Shown piece after piece: positions 24,976-34,159 of a stretch of DNA of 64,000 nucleotides. The notes under the pieces were generated by a model. That model did no database searches. It worked only from the letters and a program-made list of their open reading frames with translations, and was not told where the DNA came from. Location: positions 1-64,000 of the forward strand of contig JAWXCE010000041.1 of the NCBI GenBank assembly GCA_034440495.1, written 5' to 3'. This stretch comes from JAWXCE01 sp034440495. Lineage in GTDB: Bacteria; Pseudomonadota; Alphaproteobacteria; Rhizobiales; Rhodomicrobiaceae. The translations under genes were made by a program, and so were the position numbers. Position 1 is the stretch's first letter; the number at the start of each line of letters is the position of its first letter.

Positions 24976-25041
24976 TGCTGGAGCGGTTTGAGTTTGGCGC
25001 GGAAATAAGATAGCCAAGAGATCAAAGAGGAGCGCCTTGCC

Positions 25042-25902
25042 ATGCAGCCAAATTCAACCGTAACAGTCGGGCCGGTTACCATCTCGAACGCCGCGCGCCT
25101 CGCAGTGTTCGCCGGGCCATGCCAGATGGAGAGCCGCGAGCATGCTTTGGAGATGGCGGCGGCGTTAAAGGATATCGCGGATCGGTTGAAGTTTGGCCTG
25201 ATATACAAAACCTCGTTCGACAAGGCCAACCGCACGAGCGGCGGATCGGCGCGCGGCATGGGGCTAGCGGCCGCGTTACCCGTGTTCGCTGAAATCCGCG
25301 AGCGGTTCGGCCTGCCTGTCGTCACCGATGTGCATGATGCAGCGCAGTGCGCGCCTGTCGCGGAGGTTGTGGACGTGCTCCAGATCCCGGCGTTTCTATG
25401 TCGCCAGACCGATTTACTCACCGCCGCCGCGAAAACAGGCCGTGTCGTGAAGGTGAAAAAGGGGCAGTTTCTAGCGCCGTGGGACATGAAAAACGTGGTC
25501 GCCAAAATCACCGGCGCGGGCAATCCGAACGTACTGCTCACCGAGCGAGGCGCGAGCTTCGGATATAACACGCTGGTGTCAGATATGCGCTCGCTTCCGA
25601 TCATGGCCGAAATCGGCTGTCCGGTGATTTTTGATGCTACGCATTCGGTGCAGCAGCCGGGTGGGCAGGGCACATCGTCCGGCGGCGACCGGCGCTTCGT
25701 CCCCGTGCTGGCGCGCGCGGCGGTCGCCGTGGGCGTGGCTGGGGTTTTCATCGAGACGCATGAAAACCCGGACGCCGCGCCATCGGACGGCCCCAACATG
25801 GTGCCGCTGAAAGAATTCGAGGCTTTGCTAGCTCAACTTTTGGCCATCGACGAACTCGTTAAAGCGCGCGCCGCGGAGGAGGTTAACAATGGTGTCCCTT
25901 GA
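25042..25902 (+). CDS. kdsA: 3-deoxy-8-phosphooctulonate (KDO-8-P) synthase
   Basis: 286 residues; ATG with AGAGGAG about 10 bases upstream. It condenses PEP with arabinose 5-phosphate to give KDO 8-phosphate for the LPS inner core. Motifs are FAGPCQMES near residue 30, YKTSFDKANRTS, PVVTDVHD, LQIPAFLCRQTDLL, VKKGQFLAPWDM and IFDATHSVQQPGG with metal or substrate residues. In many alphaproteobacteria it follows pyrG closely; here a tautomerase-LysR-symporter block lies between. Its 3' end overlaps a broken acetyltransferase gene. Confidence 0.97.
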   Translation: MQPNSTVTVGPVTISNAARLAVFAGPCQMESREHALEMAAALKDIADRLKFGLIYKTSFDKANRTSGGSARGMGLAAALPVFAEIRERFGLPVVTDVHDAAQCAPVAEVVDVLQIPAFLCRQTDLLTAAAKTGRVVKVKKGQFLAPWDMKNVVAKITGAGNPNVLLTERGASFGYNTLVSDMRSLPIMAEIGCPVIFDATHSVQQPGGQGTSSGGDRRFVPVLARAAVAVGVAGVFIETHENPDAAPSDGPNMVPLKEFEALLAQLLAIDELVKARAAEEVNNGVP

Positions 25903-26487
25903 GCCGCCGTTTCGTCGCGCAAGACTTGATGATGCGCCCGAACTCGCCGATCTAGTAAATTTTGCGGGCGAAGGAATGCCGCTTTACCTCTGGGGCAAAA
26001 TGGCCATGCCGGGCGAAACCGCTTGGGATGTTGGCCGCCGACGAGCCGCCCGCGACGACGGCGGGTTTTCCTGGCGCAACGCCTATGTCGCGGACATTGG
26101 CGGCAATGCAGTGGCGTGCCTGATCGGCTATGGTATCCCTGACACGCCCGAGCCAATCGCCGCAGACACGCCGCCGATGTTCGTCCCCTTGATGGAACTT
26201 GAAAGCTTAGCGCCCGGAACGTGGTACGTAAATGTTCTGGCGGCATATCCGGAGCATCGCGGGCGTGGCATTGGGAACGGCTGCTCGGTCTTGCTGAAAC
26301 TCTCGCCATGGACGACGGCAAACGTGGCTTAAGTGTTATTATGTCCAACACCAACGCAGTTGCCCGTCGACTATATGAGCGCTGCGGTTATATCGAAATT
26401 GCGATCCGGCCCATGATTAAAGAGGAGTGGCGGAGTAAAAGCTTCAACTGGATTCTGCTAACCAAACAGTTGAAAACCGATGTCTAA
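25889..26487 (+). pseudogene. GNAT-family acetyltransferase interrupted by a frameshift
   Basis: The first frame (25889 to about 26275) encodes a GNAT N-terminus with the acetyl-CoA loop WYVNVLAAYPEHRGRGIG. It then runs out of frame to a stop at 26332. In the next frame the protein continues cleanly from about 26276: ERLLGLAETLAMDDGKRGLSVIMSNTNAVARRLYERCGYIE through the end at 26487. Joining them needs one extra base at the GGG run 26273-26275, giving R-G-I-G-E-R-L-L. The whole would be about 199 residues, normal for GNAT. It overlaps the kdsA end by 14 bases. It could be a recent pseudogene or a sequencing error. Confidence 0.85.
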
Positions 26488-26489
26488 AC

Positions 26490-27968
26490 CTAGCTGGCTT
26501 CGGCAAGGAGGGAGAGTTGTCTTGTAATGGCGGGGCCTTCACGATCGGTCAGGCGCGTCGGGTAATCGCCAGTGAAGCAATGGTCGGTGAACTGCGGGCA
26601 ATGGCTGTCTCGGATTTCATGCCCGATGGCATTATACACCCCGTCAATTGACAGGAAGGCCAGGCTAGTGCAACCGAGAAGCTTGCGCATGCCTTCTAGA
26701 TCGTAATTTGCTGCGAGTAGATTGTGCTTGTCCGGGGTGTCGATGCCGTAAAAATCGGGGAACATGATTGGTGGGGAAGCGATGCGCATATGCACTTCCT
26801 TCGCGCCCTTGTCGAACATCATCTGCACGATTTTGGTGGATGTCGTGCCCCGCACCACGCTGTCGTCTATCAGCACAATGCGTTTGCCCGCCACCTGCCC
26901 GGCTGTCGGGTTATGCTTCAATTTAACGCCGAAAGCGCGGATGCGCTGCTCCGGCTCGATGAAGGTGCGACCGACATAGTGGTTACGAATGATGCCAAGC
27001 TCGAACGGGATCCCGGACGCTTGCGAGTAACCGATCGCTGCCGGAACCCCGGAGTCAGGTATCGGGATGACGACATCCGCATCCGCAGGAGCCTCGATTG
27101 AAAGAGTACGACCGAAATTTTTGCGGACTTCGTAAACCGAGCGTCCCGATACGATCGAATCTGGACGCGCGAAGTAGATATACTCGAAAATGCAAGGGCG
27201 CACGGGCTGGGGCGGAAATGGCCGGTGGCTTTCGATTCCGTCCTGGCTGATGACGACGATCTCGCCGTTATCGATCTCGCGAACAAACTCCGCGCCGATG
27301 ATGTCAAGGGCGCAGGTCTCGGACGCCAGCACATAAGCCCCGTCGAGTTTGCCGAGCACGAGAGGGCGGATGCCGAGGGGGTCGCGCGCGCCGATCAGCT
27401 TCTTGTTGGTAAGACAAACCAGAGAGTAGGCGCCTTCCAACTGTCGAAGAGCATCGATAAAACGCTCTATCACGCGCGGTTTAGTGCTGCGTGCGATAAG
27501 GTGGAGAATAACCTCCGTGTCAGAGGTTGACTGGTAAATGGCGCCGGTTTCAACCAGTTGCCTTCGGACGGTCACAGCGTTGGTAAGGTTGCCATTGTGT
27601 GCGAGTGCGAAGCCGCCGCTCTGCAGCTCGGCAAATAGCGGCTGCACGTTGCGCAGCAATGTGCCGCCGGACGTTGAATAACGGACATGACCAATGGCGC
27701 TTTCGCCCTTCAACTCCTCCAGGACAGGCTTGTCGGTAAAATGGTCGCCGACGAGGCCGAGGCGGCGCTCGGAATGGAAGCGCTGGCCATCGTAACTGAC
27801 GACGCCCGCCGCTTCCTGACCGCGATGCTGGAGCGCATGGAGGCCCAGAACCGTCAGCGCCGCCGCGTCCTTATGCCCGAACACGCCGAAGACGCCGCAC
27901 TCTTCGCGCAGCTTGTCTTCGTTCCACCAATCGTCGGACGCTTGAGTGTCATCAGCAAAGACGGTCAT
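26490..27968 (-). CDS. purF: Amidophosphoribosyltransferase
   Basis: 492 residues from the ATG at 27968, which has AAGGA upstream; the frame stays open to 28181 but those residues overlap the end of cvpA. It is the first committed enzyme of purine synthesis, making phosphoribosylamine from PRPP and glutamine. The N-terminal nucleophile is C24 in REECGVFGVFG, exposed after propeptide removal. Glutaminase residues include HNGNLTNA. The PRPP site is IVLIDDSVVRGTT. It follows cvpA, the standard pair. Confidence 0.97.
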   Translation of the reverse strand: MTVFADDTQASDDWWNEDKLREECGVFGVFGHKDAAALTVLGLHALQHRGQEAAGVVSYDGQRFHSERRLGLVGDHFTDKPVLEELKGESAIGHVRYSTSGGTLLRNVQPLFAELQSGGFALAHNGNLTNAVTVRRQLVETGAIYQSTSDTEVILHLIARSTKPRVIERFIDALRQLEGAYSLVCLTNKKLIGARDPLGIRPLVLGKLDGAYVLASETCALDIIGAEFVREIDNGEIVVISQDGIESHRPFPPQPVRPCIFEYIYFARPDSIVSGRSVYEVRKNFGRTLSIEAPADADVVIPIPDSGVPAAIGYSQASGIPFELGIIRNHYVGRTFIEPEQRIRAFGVKLKHNPTAGQVAGKRIVLIDDSVVRGTTSTKIVQMMFDKGAKEVHMRIASPPIMFPDFYGIDTPDKHNLLAANYDLEGMRKLLGCTSLAFLSIDGVYNAIGHEIRDSHCPQFTDHCFTGDYPTRLTDREGPAITRQLSLLAEAS

Positions 27969-27996
27969 GTGCGATGCGTCCTTATTTGCAATGTCG

Positions 27997-28614
27997 CTAA
28001 CGTGGTTTACTGGCCGATCCGACCACTTCGTCCAGTCCGCGCCGGTTGGTTGACACATAGCCACGATCCGTTTTGTCGCCCGCGTCGGTGCGCTCGTCGG
28101 CAGCGCCGCCATCAGGGCTTCTAAATATGGAGGCTGGATTGTCAGGCAAAAGAGATATAATGGCGTCGCCGGTTCTTTCAATAAACGGGCGGCTTTGCGC
28201 GGTCTGCACCCAGTTCGGAAAGTCTTTCTTCTCCACGATCAGGGCCACCAGTTCAAATGATATCACAACAAGAATAAGGCCCCTTACAAGGCCAAACACA
28301 AATCCAAATGTGCGATCGAGGGCTCCGACGCGGCTATCGAGAATTTGGTCGGACAGCCTGATTGTAATGAGGCTTGCAACGATAAGTACGATCACGAACA
28401 CTCCGCCCGCCAGAACGCCATCTGCGAGAATCTCGGGTTGTATGTACTGTTTGACGGTATCGCGGTAAAGTGGAAACAGGAACAGCGTTGCAAGCGCTGC
28501 GATCGCCCAGGACATGATGGCGAGCATCTCACGGGTGAATCCGCGCAACATCGCCAGAAAGCCCGACAAGAGCATAATGGCGACCAAAATCACATCGAGC
28601 CATGAAAAAGGCAT
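27997..28614 (-). CDS. cvpA: CvpA-family membrane protein
   Basis: 205 residues from the ATG at 28614, with AAGGATT about 6 bases upstream. Four membrane helices are visible: LDVILVAIMLLSGFLAMLRG, MLAIMSWAIAALATLFLF, ILADGVLAGGVFVIVLIVAS and the FGLVRGLILVVISFELVALIV segment after the conserved DRTFGF. The C-terminal 60 residues are polar. CvpA is linked to colicin V production and purF in many bacteria; its molecular role is not settled. The stop is 28 bases before purF. Confidence 0.92.
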   Translation of the reverse strand: MPFSWLDVILVAIMLLSGFLAMLRGFTREMLAIMSWAIAALATLFLFPLYRDTVKQYIQPEILADGVLAGGVFVIVLIVASLITIRLSDQILDSRVGALDRTFGFVFGLVRGLILVVISFELVALIVEKKDFPNWVQTAQSRPFIERTGDAIISLLPDNPASIFRSPDGGAADERTDAGDKTDRGYVSTNRRGLDEVVGSASKPR

Positions 28615-28648
28615 CGCACGAATCCTTATCAACGCTGGCGGATACTAA

Positions 28649-28672
28649 CAGTCCCGTGGTGAACAGGGACTG
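28649..28672. repeat. Hairpin between radA and cvpA
   Basis: CAGTCCC (28649-28655) and GGGACTG (28666-28672) form a perfect 7-bp stem with a 10-base loop, 48-71 bases after the radA stop. There is no T tract, so it is only a weak terminator candidate. Confidence 0.5.
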
Positions 28673-28719
28673 GCTTATAAGAGTTAGCCCAAAGCGTCCA
28701 CACTTTCGTATTGAGCGGG

Positions 28720-30126
28720 TTAACGCTCGCGCCGCTCTTCCCGTTTCTTTGCCCTGGCCGCCGCCATCATGTCCGGCTCTAAGTCACCCAGTGTTTTCAA
28801 ACGTGTGAGATTCATTTTCGGCAAAGTCCTGGTTTCATCGCCGGGAGCCGGTATCACTGCTGCCGTAAATCCGAGCTTTTGCGCTTCCTTCAGCCGTAAT
28901 GGCATGTGGCCGACCTGCCTCACCGCGCCCGAGAGGCTCACCTCGCCGAAATAGATGCAGTCGCTCGGCAGCGCCTCGCCGGAGATGGCGGAGACGAGCG
29001 CGGCGGCGACCGCGAGATCGGCGGCAGGCTCGCTGATGCGCAGACCGCCCGCCACGTTCAAATAAACGTCATGTTGTGCAAGCCGCACGCCGCAGCGCGC
29101 GTCCAGCACGGCGAGGATCATGGAAAGGCGCGTCGAATCCCACCCTACGGCGGCCCGGCGGGGCGCGGCGAACGGCGAGGCGGCGACCAGCGCCTGAATC
29201 TCCACAAGCAGCGGCCGCGAGCCTTCGACGCCCGCAAACACCGCCGTGCCCGGCGCGCTCACCTCCCGCCCCGACAGGAACAGCTCGGACGGATTGACGA
29301 CCTCCTGCAGCCCGTCGCCGCGCATTTCGAACACGCCGATTTCGTGCGCCGGGCCGAGGCGGTTCTTGACCGACCGCAACAAGCGGAAATTCTGCGCGTT
29401 ATCGCCATCGAAATAGAGCACCGTATCCACCATGTGCTCGACCACCTTCGGCCCCGCAATCTGCCCGTCCTTCGTTACGTGGCCGACGAGGATGACCGCG
29501 CTGCCGCGCTTTTTGGCGTAGGAAACCAGCGCCTGCGCCGAGGCGCGCACCTGAGAGACAGTGCCGGGGCCGCTGTCGATGGTGTCGCTCCATAAGGTTT
29601 GAATCGAGTCGATGACCAGCAAATCCGGTGGCGCCGCACCGTCCAGCGCTGCAAAAATGGCGGCCACGTTGGTCTCCGCCGCGATGCGTGCGGTGGATTT
29701 ATCCACGCCCAGCCGCGCCGCGCGCAGCCGCAATTGCTGCGTCGCCTCCTCGCCGGACACGTAAACCGCCGCGCGCCCGCTACTCGCGACCGACGCGGCG
29801 ATCTGCAACAGCAGCGTCGACTTGCCGATGCCGGGGTCTCCGCCCACCAAAATCGCCGAGCCGGGGATGAAGCCGCCGCCGATCACCCGGTCGAATTCGC
29901 TCACGCCGGAGGAGAACCGCGCGCGCTCCTCCTCCCGCGCCTCCAGGCTCTCCATGATCGCGGCGGGCGATTTAGATTTGCGACTGGCGGAGAGCACCGA
30001 GCCGGGGGCCGCCGCGCCCTCCTGCGCCATCGTATTCCACGCGCCGCAATCCCCGCAGCGCCCCGCCCACTTGGACGCCGCCGCCCCGCACGCCTGACAG
30101 ACAAAGGTTGGGATAGTTCGCGCCAT
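28720..30126 (-). CDS. radA: DNA repair protein RadA
   Basis: 468 residues, full length. It is a RecA-like ATPase that drives branch migration in recombinational repair. The N-terminal zinc finger is FVCQACGAAASKWAGRCGDCG. The Walker A is GGDPGIGKSTLL, Walker B is PDLLVIDSIQTLW, and the RadA-specific KNRFG motif appears as KNRLGPAHEIGVFEM. The C-terminal third is the Lon-protease-like domain (DVYLNVAGGLRISEPAADLAVAAALVSA). It lies upstream of cvpA-purF. Confidence 0.97.
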   Translation of the reverse strand: MARTIPTFVCQACGAAASKWAGRCGDCGAWNTMAQEGAAAPGSVLSASRKSKSPAAIMESLEAREEERARFSSGVSEFDRVIGGGFIPGSAILVGGDPGIGKSTLLLQIAASVASSGRAAVYVSGEEATQQLRLRAARLGVDKSTARIAAETNVAAIFAALDGAAPPDLLVIDSIQTLWSDTIDSGPGTVSQVRASAQALVSYAKKRGSAVILVGHVTKDGQIAGPKVVEHMVDTVLYFDGDNAQNFRLLRSVKNRLGPAHEIGVFEMRGDGLQEVVNPSELFLSGREVSAPGTAVFAGVEGSRPLLVEIQALVAASPFAAPRRAAVGWDSTRLSMILAVLDARCGVRLAQHDVYLNVAGGLRISEPAADLAVAAALVSAISGEALPSDCIYFGEVSLSGAVRQVGHMPLRLKEAQKLGFTAAVIPAPGDETRTLPKMNLTRLKTLGDLEPDMMAAARAKKREERRER

Positions 30127-30180
30127 TCATAACCTAAATCAGTTGGTGAGACTACACACCAAAGCCTAATGTATAGTGCA

Positions 30181-31221
30181 CTACAGTTTCATTGCCTCAT
30201 CTAAAGAGTCCAAAAATCTTTTGGTATCTAAAAAGTAGTTCGGATACGCATAACGAAGCGAGGAAAGGGATGTAACAGAAACTAGAACCGCTTCAGCACC
30301 GGGGCTTTTAGCCATTGACTTCTCTGCTTCTAGGTATGCAGCAGTAGCCTCATATAAATCAGATTGCTTAAACCCTTTCAGCGTGACAGTTTGTGCTTGT
30401 GGTTCTTATTTTAACAAATAATAATGAGCTTTTTTTGATACAGGATCTTCAAGTGTTTTTAGCGTTGCACCATATACTTCTAATTTACGCCGAACATCTA
30501 AGTATCGATGGAGGTCTTTTATTTCAGCCATCAGTATATTATGCTCACGAGGCGTGTCTGGAACTAACTCCGTATTTTCTACAATTGCAAAAGCGGAACC
30601 AACTAAGGCAAAAAATCGCAGCCAGTCGGCCTCCCCTTTGCTTGATTTAAGCGCCTGTTTTATAAATGTCCCAACGGTTTCAACGGCAGTAGCCCACGCG
30701 TGTTGAGTTTGAGACCGTATATGGACTTCTATTTTTAAGCCATTATGAGTATCTTTCTTGTCAGACCTATACTTATATATAAGATGAATTCCTCTATATC
30801 CAGATGATTGTGGTGACCTTATGTAATTATCTTTATGGTCAAGCTCATGTTTTAGGTCGCTTTTTTCGTAAGATGTAACAAGTTGTAAAACTTGATCGAC
30901 ATTAGCTACTGTTGCTCTACATCCGCCGATATCTTGCATTTGAGATAATCTTGTTTTGAATCTACTTAGCTTATGTTCAATAGAAGATAGACGTTTAATG
31001 CGTTCTGATGATATAAATTCGTTGTCAACACGTTCGGCTCTTCCTCTAAGCCCGATATGAAATGTATTTAATGGGAAACTATGCGAAGAACGCCAATTAT
31101 TAATTACTCGCAAAGCTTCGTCGTAGTCATCTATATGCCAGTTTGTTGATATTAAAGTTTGACCAGCAGCATCTACCTTGCTTCTGGAATATTCTGGAAA
31201 AGCTCTTGCCGAACGTGTCAT
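30181..31221 (-). pseudogene. RelA/SpoT-domain small alarmone synthetase-like gene with one in-frame stop
   Basis: The first 271 residues end at a TAA (30406-30408). The same frame then continues open for 74 codons to a TAG at 30181-30183. That tail looks protein-like (TVTLKGFKQSDLYEATAAYLEAEK, then AVLVSV and AYPNYFLDTKRFLDSL). The first part holds the (p)ppGpp synthetase motifs: RIKRLSSIEHKL (G-loop), DIGGCRA, YIRSPQSSGYRGIHLIYKY and IEVHIRSQTQHAWA. No HD hydrolase, TGS or ACT domain is present. It could make an alarmone or act on another target like the toxSAS proteins. It is AT-rich, between radA and alr. It may be a fresh nonsense allele, a truncated working protein or a readthrough gene. 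Confidence 0.82.
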
Positions 31222-31240
31222 TTAATACTCTAGGTAAAAA

Positions 31241-32365
31241 TCAGGACCCCGTATAAACCCGCTCGTACCTGCTACCGAGGCTGGTGAGGATTTCATACCC
31301 GATGGTGCCGCCCGCCGCCGCGAGGTCGTCGAGGCTCACATGCTCGCCGATGATCTCGACCAGCGCGCCGCGTTGCGCGAACGGCTCGGGCACGTCGGTC
31401 ACGTCCACCATGATCAAATCCATCGACACGCGCCCCACCACCGCTGCGCGATAGTCGCCCAGATAGACCGCCCAGCCGCCGCCCGCATCGCTGGCGCCGA
31501 GCAGCCGCTTGAAGCCGTCCGCATAGCCCGCCGAGATCGTCGCCAGCCGCGTGCGCCGCTTGAGCGTGAAGGCGCCGCCATAGCCCACCGTCTCGCCCTT
31601 GTCCGCCTGGCGGATTTGGGCAATGCGCGCGTACAGCCGCACGACAGGCTCCAGCGGGCCGATATCCTGCGAGAAGCGCCCGCCGTAAAGCGCGATGCCG
31701 GGCCGCGCGAGGCTGAAATGATAGCTAGGGCCAAGGAACACGCCGCCGGAGTTGGCGAGGCTGCGCCCTTCCGCTGGCAGCAGCCCGGCGAGCGCCGCAA
31801 ACATATCGCGCTGCACGGCGTTTTTCGGGCTGGCGGTCTCGTCCGCGCACGCCAGATGGCTCATGGCGAGGCTGATGCGGAAGGCGTCGAGCCAGTCGCG
31901 CGCGCTGGCCAGTTGCCCGGCCTCGGTCGCGGTGAGGCCAAGCCGGTTCATGCCGGTGTCGATATGCACGGCGGCGGGGAGCTGGCGGAAAATGCGCTCG
32001 TTGTGCTCAGCCCACTCCTCAATCTCGTGGAGGCTGTTGAGCACCGGCCGCACATTGGCGGCGGCGAACTCGGCGGCGGTTTGTGGGCCGAGGCCGTTGA
32101 AGGCATAAACCGTGGCGGAGGGCGCGATGGCTTTCACCAGCTTGCCCTCGCCGAGGGTGGCGACGAAAAACGTGTTGCAGTCCTCCGCAAGCAGCGCGTT
32201 CACCACCGGCCCGACGCCGAGGCCATACGCATCCGCCTTAACCACCGCCGCGCAGGCCGCAGGCAGCACCGCTGACCTCAGCGAACGATAGTTGCGCCGC
32301 AACGCCGCGAGATCTATCACCAGCAATCCGTTGCTTGACGGCCTCGCGAGCGGCGGATCAGCCAT
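31241..32365 (-). CDS. alr: Alanine racemase
   Basis: 374 residues from the ATG at 32365 (MADPPLARPSSNGLLVIDLAALRRNY); the frame is open to 32416. It provides D-Ala for peptidoglycan. The PLP lysine is K43 in CAAVVKADAYGLG. The barrel shows HIDTGMNRLG and LANSGGVFL; the catalytic Tyr region is GETVGYGGAFTLKRRTRLATISAGYADG, and VGRVSMDLIMVDVTD carries the conserved Met and Asp. It lies 9 or more bases after dnaB, part of the usual dnaB-alr-radA run, here interrupted by the RelA/SpoT-domain gene. Confidence 0.96.
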   Translation of the reverse strand: MADPPLARPSSNGLLVIDLAALRRNYRSLRSAVLPAACAAVVKADAYGLGVGPVVNALLAEDCNTFFVATLGEGKLVKAIAPSATVYAFNGLGPQTAAEFAAANVRPVLNSLHEIEEWAEHNERIFRQLPAAVHIDTGMNRLGLTATEAGQLASARDWLDAFRISLAMSHLACADETASPKNAVQRDMFAALAGLLPAEGRSLANSGGVFLGPSYHFSLARPGIALYGGRFSQDIGPLEPVVRLYARIAQIRQADKGETVGYGGAFTLKRRTRLATISAGYADGFKRLLGASDAGGGWAVYLGDYRAAVVGRVSMDLIMVDVTDVPEPFAQRGALVEIIGEHVSLDDLAAAGGTIGYEILTSLGSRYERVYTGS

Positions 32366-32425
32366 GAACGCCCCGTGGAGGCGCCCGCCCATAAATGGCT
32401 TCCATTCGTGTAGCAATTCCGCCCC

Positions 32426-33931
32426 TCATCGCGTTCGCGACGGCAAGCGATCTTCGGACGCCAAGTCGGAGAACCGTGTGACTTCGGAATGGAATTGCAG
32501 GCGAACCGTGCCCGTCGGTCCGTGACGCTGCTTGCCGATGACAACTTCGGCCAAGCCCGCCGTCTGATCCATTTCGTCTTGCCACTTCTGGTGATCCTCG
32601 ACCTTGTGAGTCGGTGGTTCGCGCCGCTGCACGTAATACTCTTCGCGGAAAACAAACATCACCACGTCCGCGTCTTGCTCGATAGAGCCAGATTCGCGCA
32701 AGTCCGACAATTGCGGCCTCTTGTCCTCGCGGTTCTCAACCTGACGCGAAAGCTGCGAGAGGGCAACAATAGGCACGACAAGCTCCTTGGCCAGCGCCTT
32801 GAGGCCGGTGGTGATCTCCGTCACCTCCTGCACGCGGCCCTCCGACGACCGGCGCGCCGAGCCAGTCAGCAGTTGCAGATAATCCACAATGATGAGGCCC
32901 AACCCGCGTTGCCGCTTGAGCTTGCGCGCGCGCGCCGCTAGCTGAGCGATCGAGATGCCGCCGGTATGGTCGATGAACAGCGGCAGCGTTTGCAGTTCCT
33001 GGCTCACCTGCACCAGCCGGTGAAACTCATCTTCCGTAATCATGCCGCGCCGGATTTTCTCCGATGGAATCTGCGCCTGCTCGGCGATGACACGGGTGGC
33101 CAGTTGCTCCGCCGACATTTCGAGGCTGAAAAACCCGACGACCGCTCCGTCTACCGCTTCATCCTCGCCCGCCGCGTTTTTCGCCACCTTGTGAGCGCGG
33201 GCGACGTTGAAGGCGATGTTCGTGGCAAGCGCCGTCTTACCCATCGACGGACGCCCGGCGAGGATAATCAGGTCGGAGTTCTGCAAACCGCCCAGCGAGC
33301 GATCCAGATCCTTCAACCCCGTGGAGATGCCCGACAGCCCGCCCTCGCGCTGATAGGCTTTCGAGGCCATCTCGATGGCCTCGGTCGTCGCCCAGCCGAA
33401 GGTGAGGAAGCCTTGCCCGTGCTTGCCCTTTTCCGCCAGCCCATAAAGCCGCTGCTCGGCATCCTCGATCTGCGTATCCGGCGGCATATCGACGGGCGAA
33501 TCATACGCCACGTTGACCATATCCTCGCCGATGATGATGAGGTCACGCCGCACCGACAGATCGTAAACGGTGCGCCCGTAATCCGCCGCGTTAATGATCG
33601 TGGTCGCGTGCGCCGCCAAGCGGCCAAGATATTGCGGCACGGTCACGCCGCCAAGTGGCTCCTCATTGTCGAAGTACGTCTTGAGCGTTATGGGCGTCGC
33701 CTGCTTGCCCGCCTGGATGAGCTTCGCCGCGGTTTCGAAAATGCGGCTGTGCAGCGGCTCGAAGAAATGGTGTGGTTCGAGAAACGCGGACACCCGGTCG
33801 AACGCCTCGTTGTTAACAAGGATGGCGCCCAGTAGCGCCTGCTCGGCCTCCACATTGTGCGGCGCCTGGCGGAAGGGGAGGGCGGCGTCAACCGCGGCGG
33901 GGAAACTTTTGGCGGCGTGATTGGTTTTCAT
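32426..33931 (-). CDS. dnaB: Replicative DNA helicase
   Basis: 501 residues from the ATG at 33931 (MKTNHAAKSFP); the frame is open to 33994. It is the hexameric fork helicase. The N-terminal domain has APHNVEAEQALLGAIL. The RecA-like domain has Walker A AGRPSMGKTALATNIA, the FFSLEMSAEQLATR segment, Walker B LIIVDYLQLL, and QLSRQVENREDKRPQLSDLRESGSIEQDADVV, with GPTGTVRLQF near the end. The length is normal and there is no intein. Confidence 0.97.
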   Translation of the reverse strand: MKTNHAAKSFPAAVDAALPFRQAPHNVEAEQALLGAILVNNEAFDRVSAFLEPHHFFEPLHSRIFETAAKLIQAGKQATPITLKTYFDNEEPLGGVTVPQYLGRLAAHATTIINAADYGRTVYDLSVRRDLIIIGEDMVNVAYDSPVDMPPDTQIEDAEQRLYGLAEKGKHGQGFLTFGWATTEAIEMASKAYQREGGLSGISTGLKDLDRSLGGLQNSDLIILAGRPSMGKTALATNIAFNVARAHKVAKNAAGEDEAVDGAVVGFFSLEMSAEQLATRVIAEQAQIPSEKIRRGMITEDEFHRLVQVSQELQTLPLFIDHTGGISIAQLAARARKLKRQRGLGLIIVDYLQLLTGSARRSSEGRVQEVTEITTGLKALAKELVVPIVALSQLSRQVENREDKRPQLSDLRESGSIEQDADVVMFVFREEYYVQRREPPTHKVEDHQKWQDEMDQTAGLAEVVIGKQRHGPTGTVRLQFHSEVTRFSDLASEDRLPSRTR

Positions 33932-34159
33932 GCGTGCGAAGTTACGCGATTCGCAACGCGTGAAACGCAGTTCGGCGCGCATGCCCAAAAGCACTCACGC
34001 TTTCAACAATTGCCTGCAAAACTCTCAACGGTAACCGGGAGTTGCTTGACAGAGACAGCGCCTCAACTTTGCATTCAAGCCTGACCTAGCGAAAAGTTTT
34101 CACCATCGGTTAGCCCAATCGGTTAATGATACAATGGCGATGGAACACGCGCGGCAACC

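Noticed and set aside
25889..26332. GNAT gene read as a complete 147-residue protein with a second separate gene after it
   Set aside because: The last 17 residues are out of family, and the overlapping second frame supplies exactly the missing GNAT C-terminus.
31340..32275. 311-codon open frame antisense to alanine racemase
   Set aside because: The alr protein on the other strand has every family motif. The antisense product is Arg/Ala/His-rich with no motif, typical of a shadow in GC-rich coding DNA.
32966..33835. 289-codon open frame antisense to dnaB
   Set aside because: Shadow of the DnaB reading; no protein-like features.
33932..34159. Repeat of ATCGGTTA near 34103-34126 as an operator
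   Set aside because: Only two short copies, and it lies after the dnaB upstream region next to the 3' end of another gene set; not enough to support a site.
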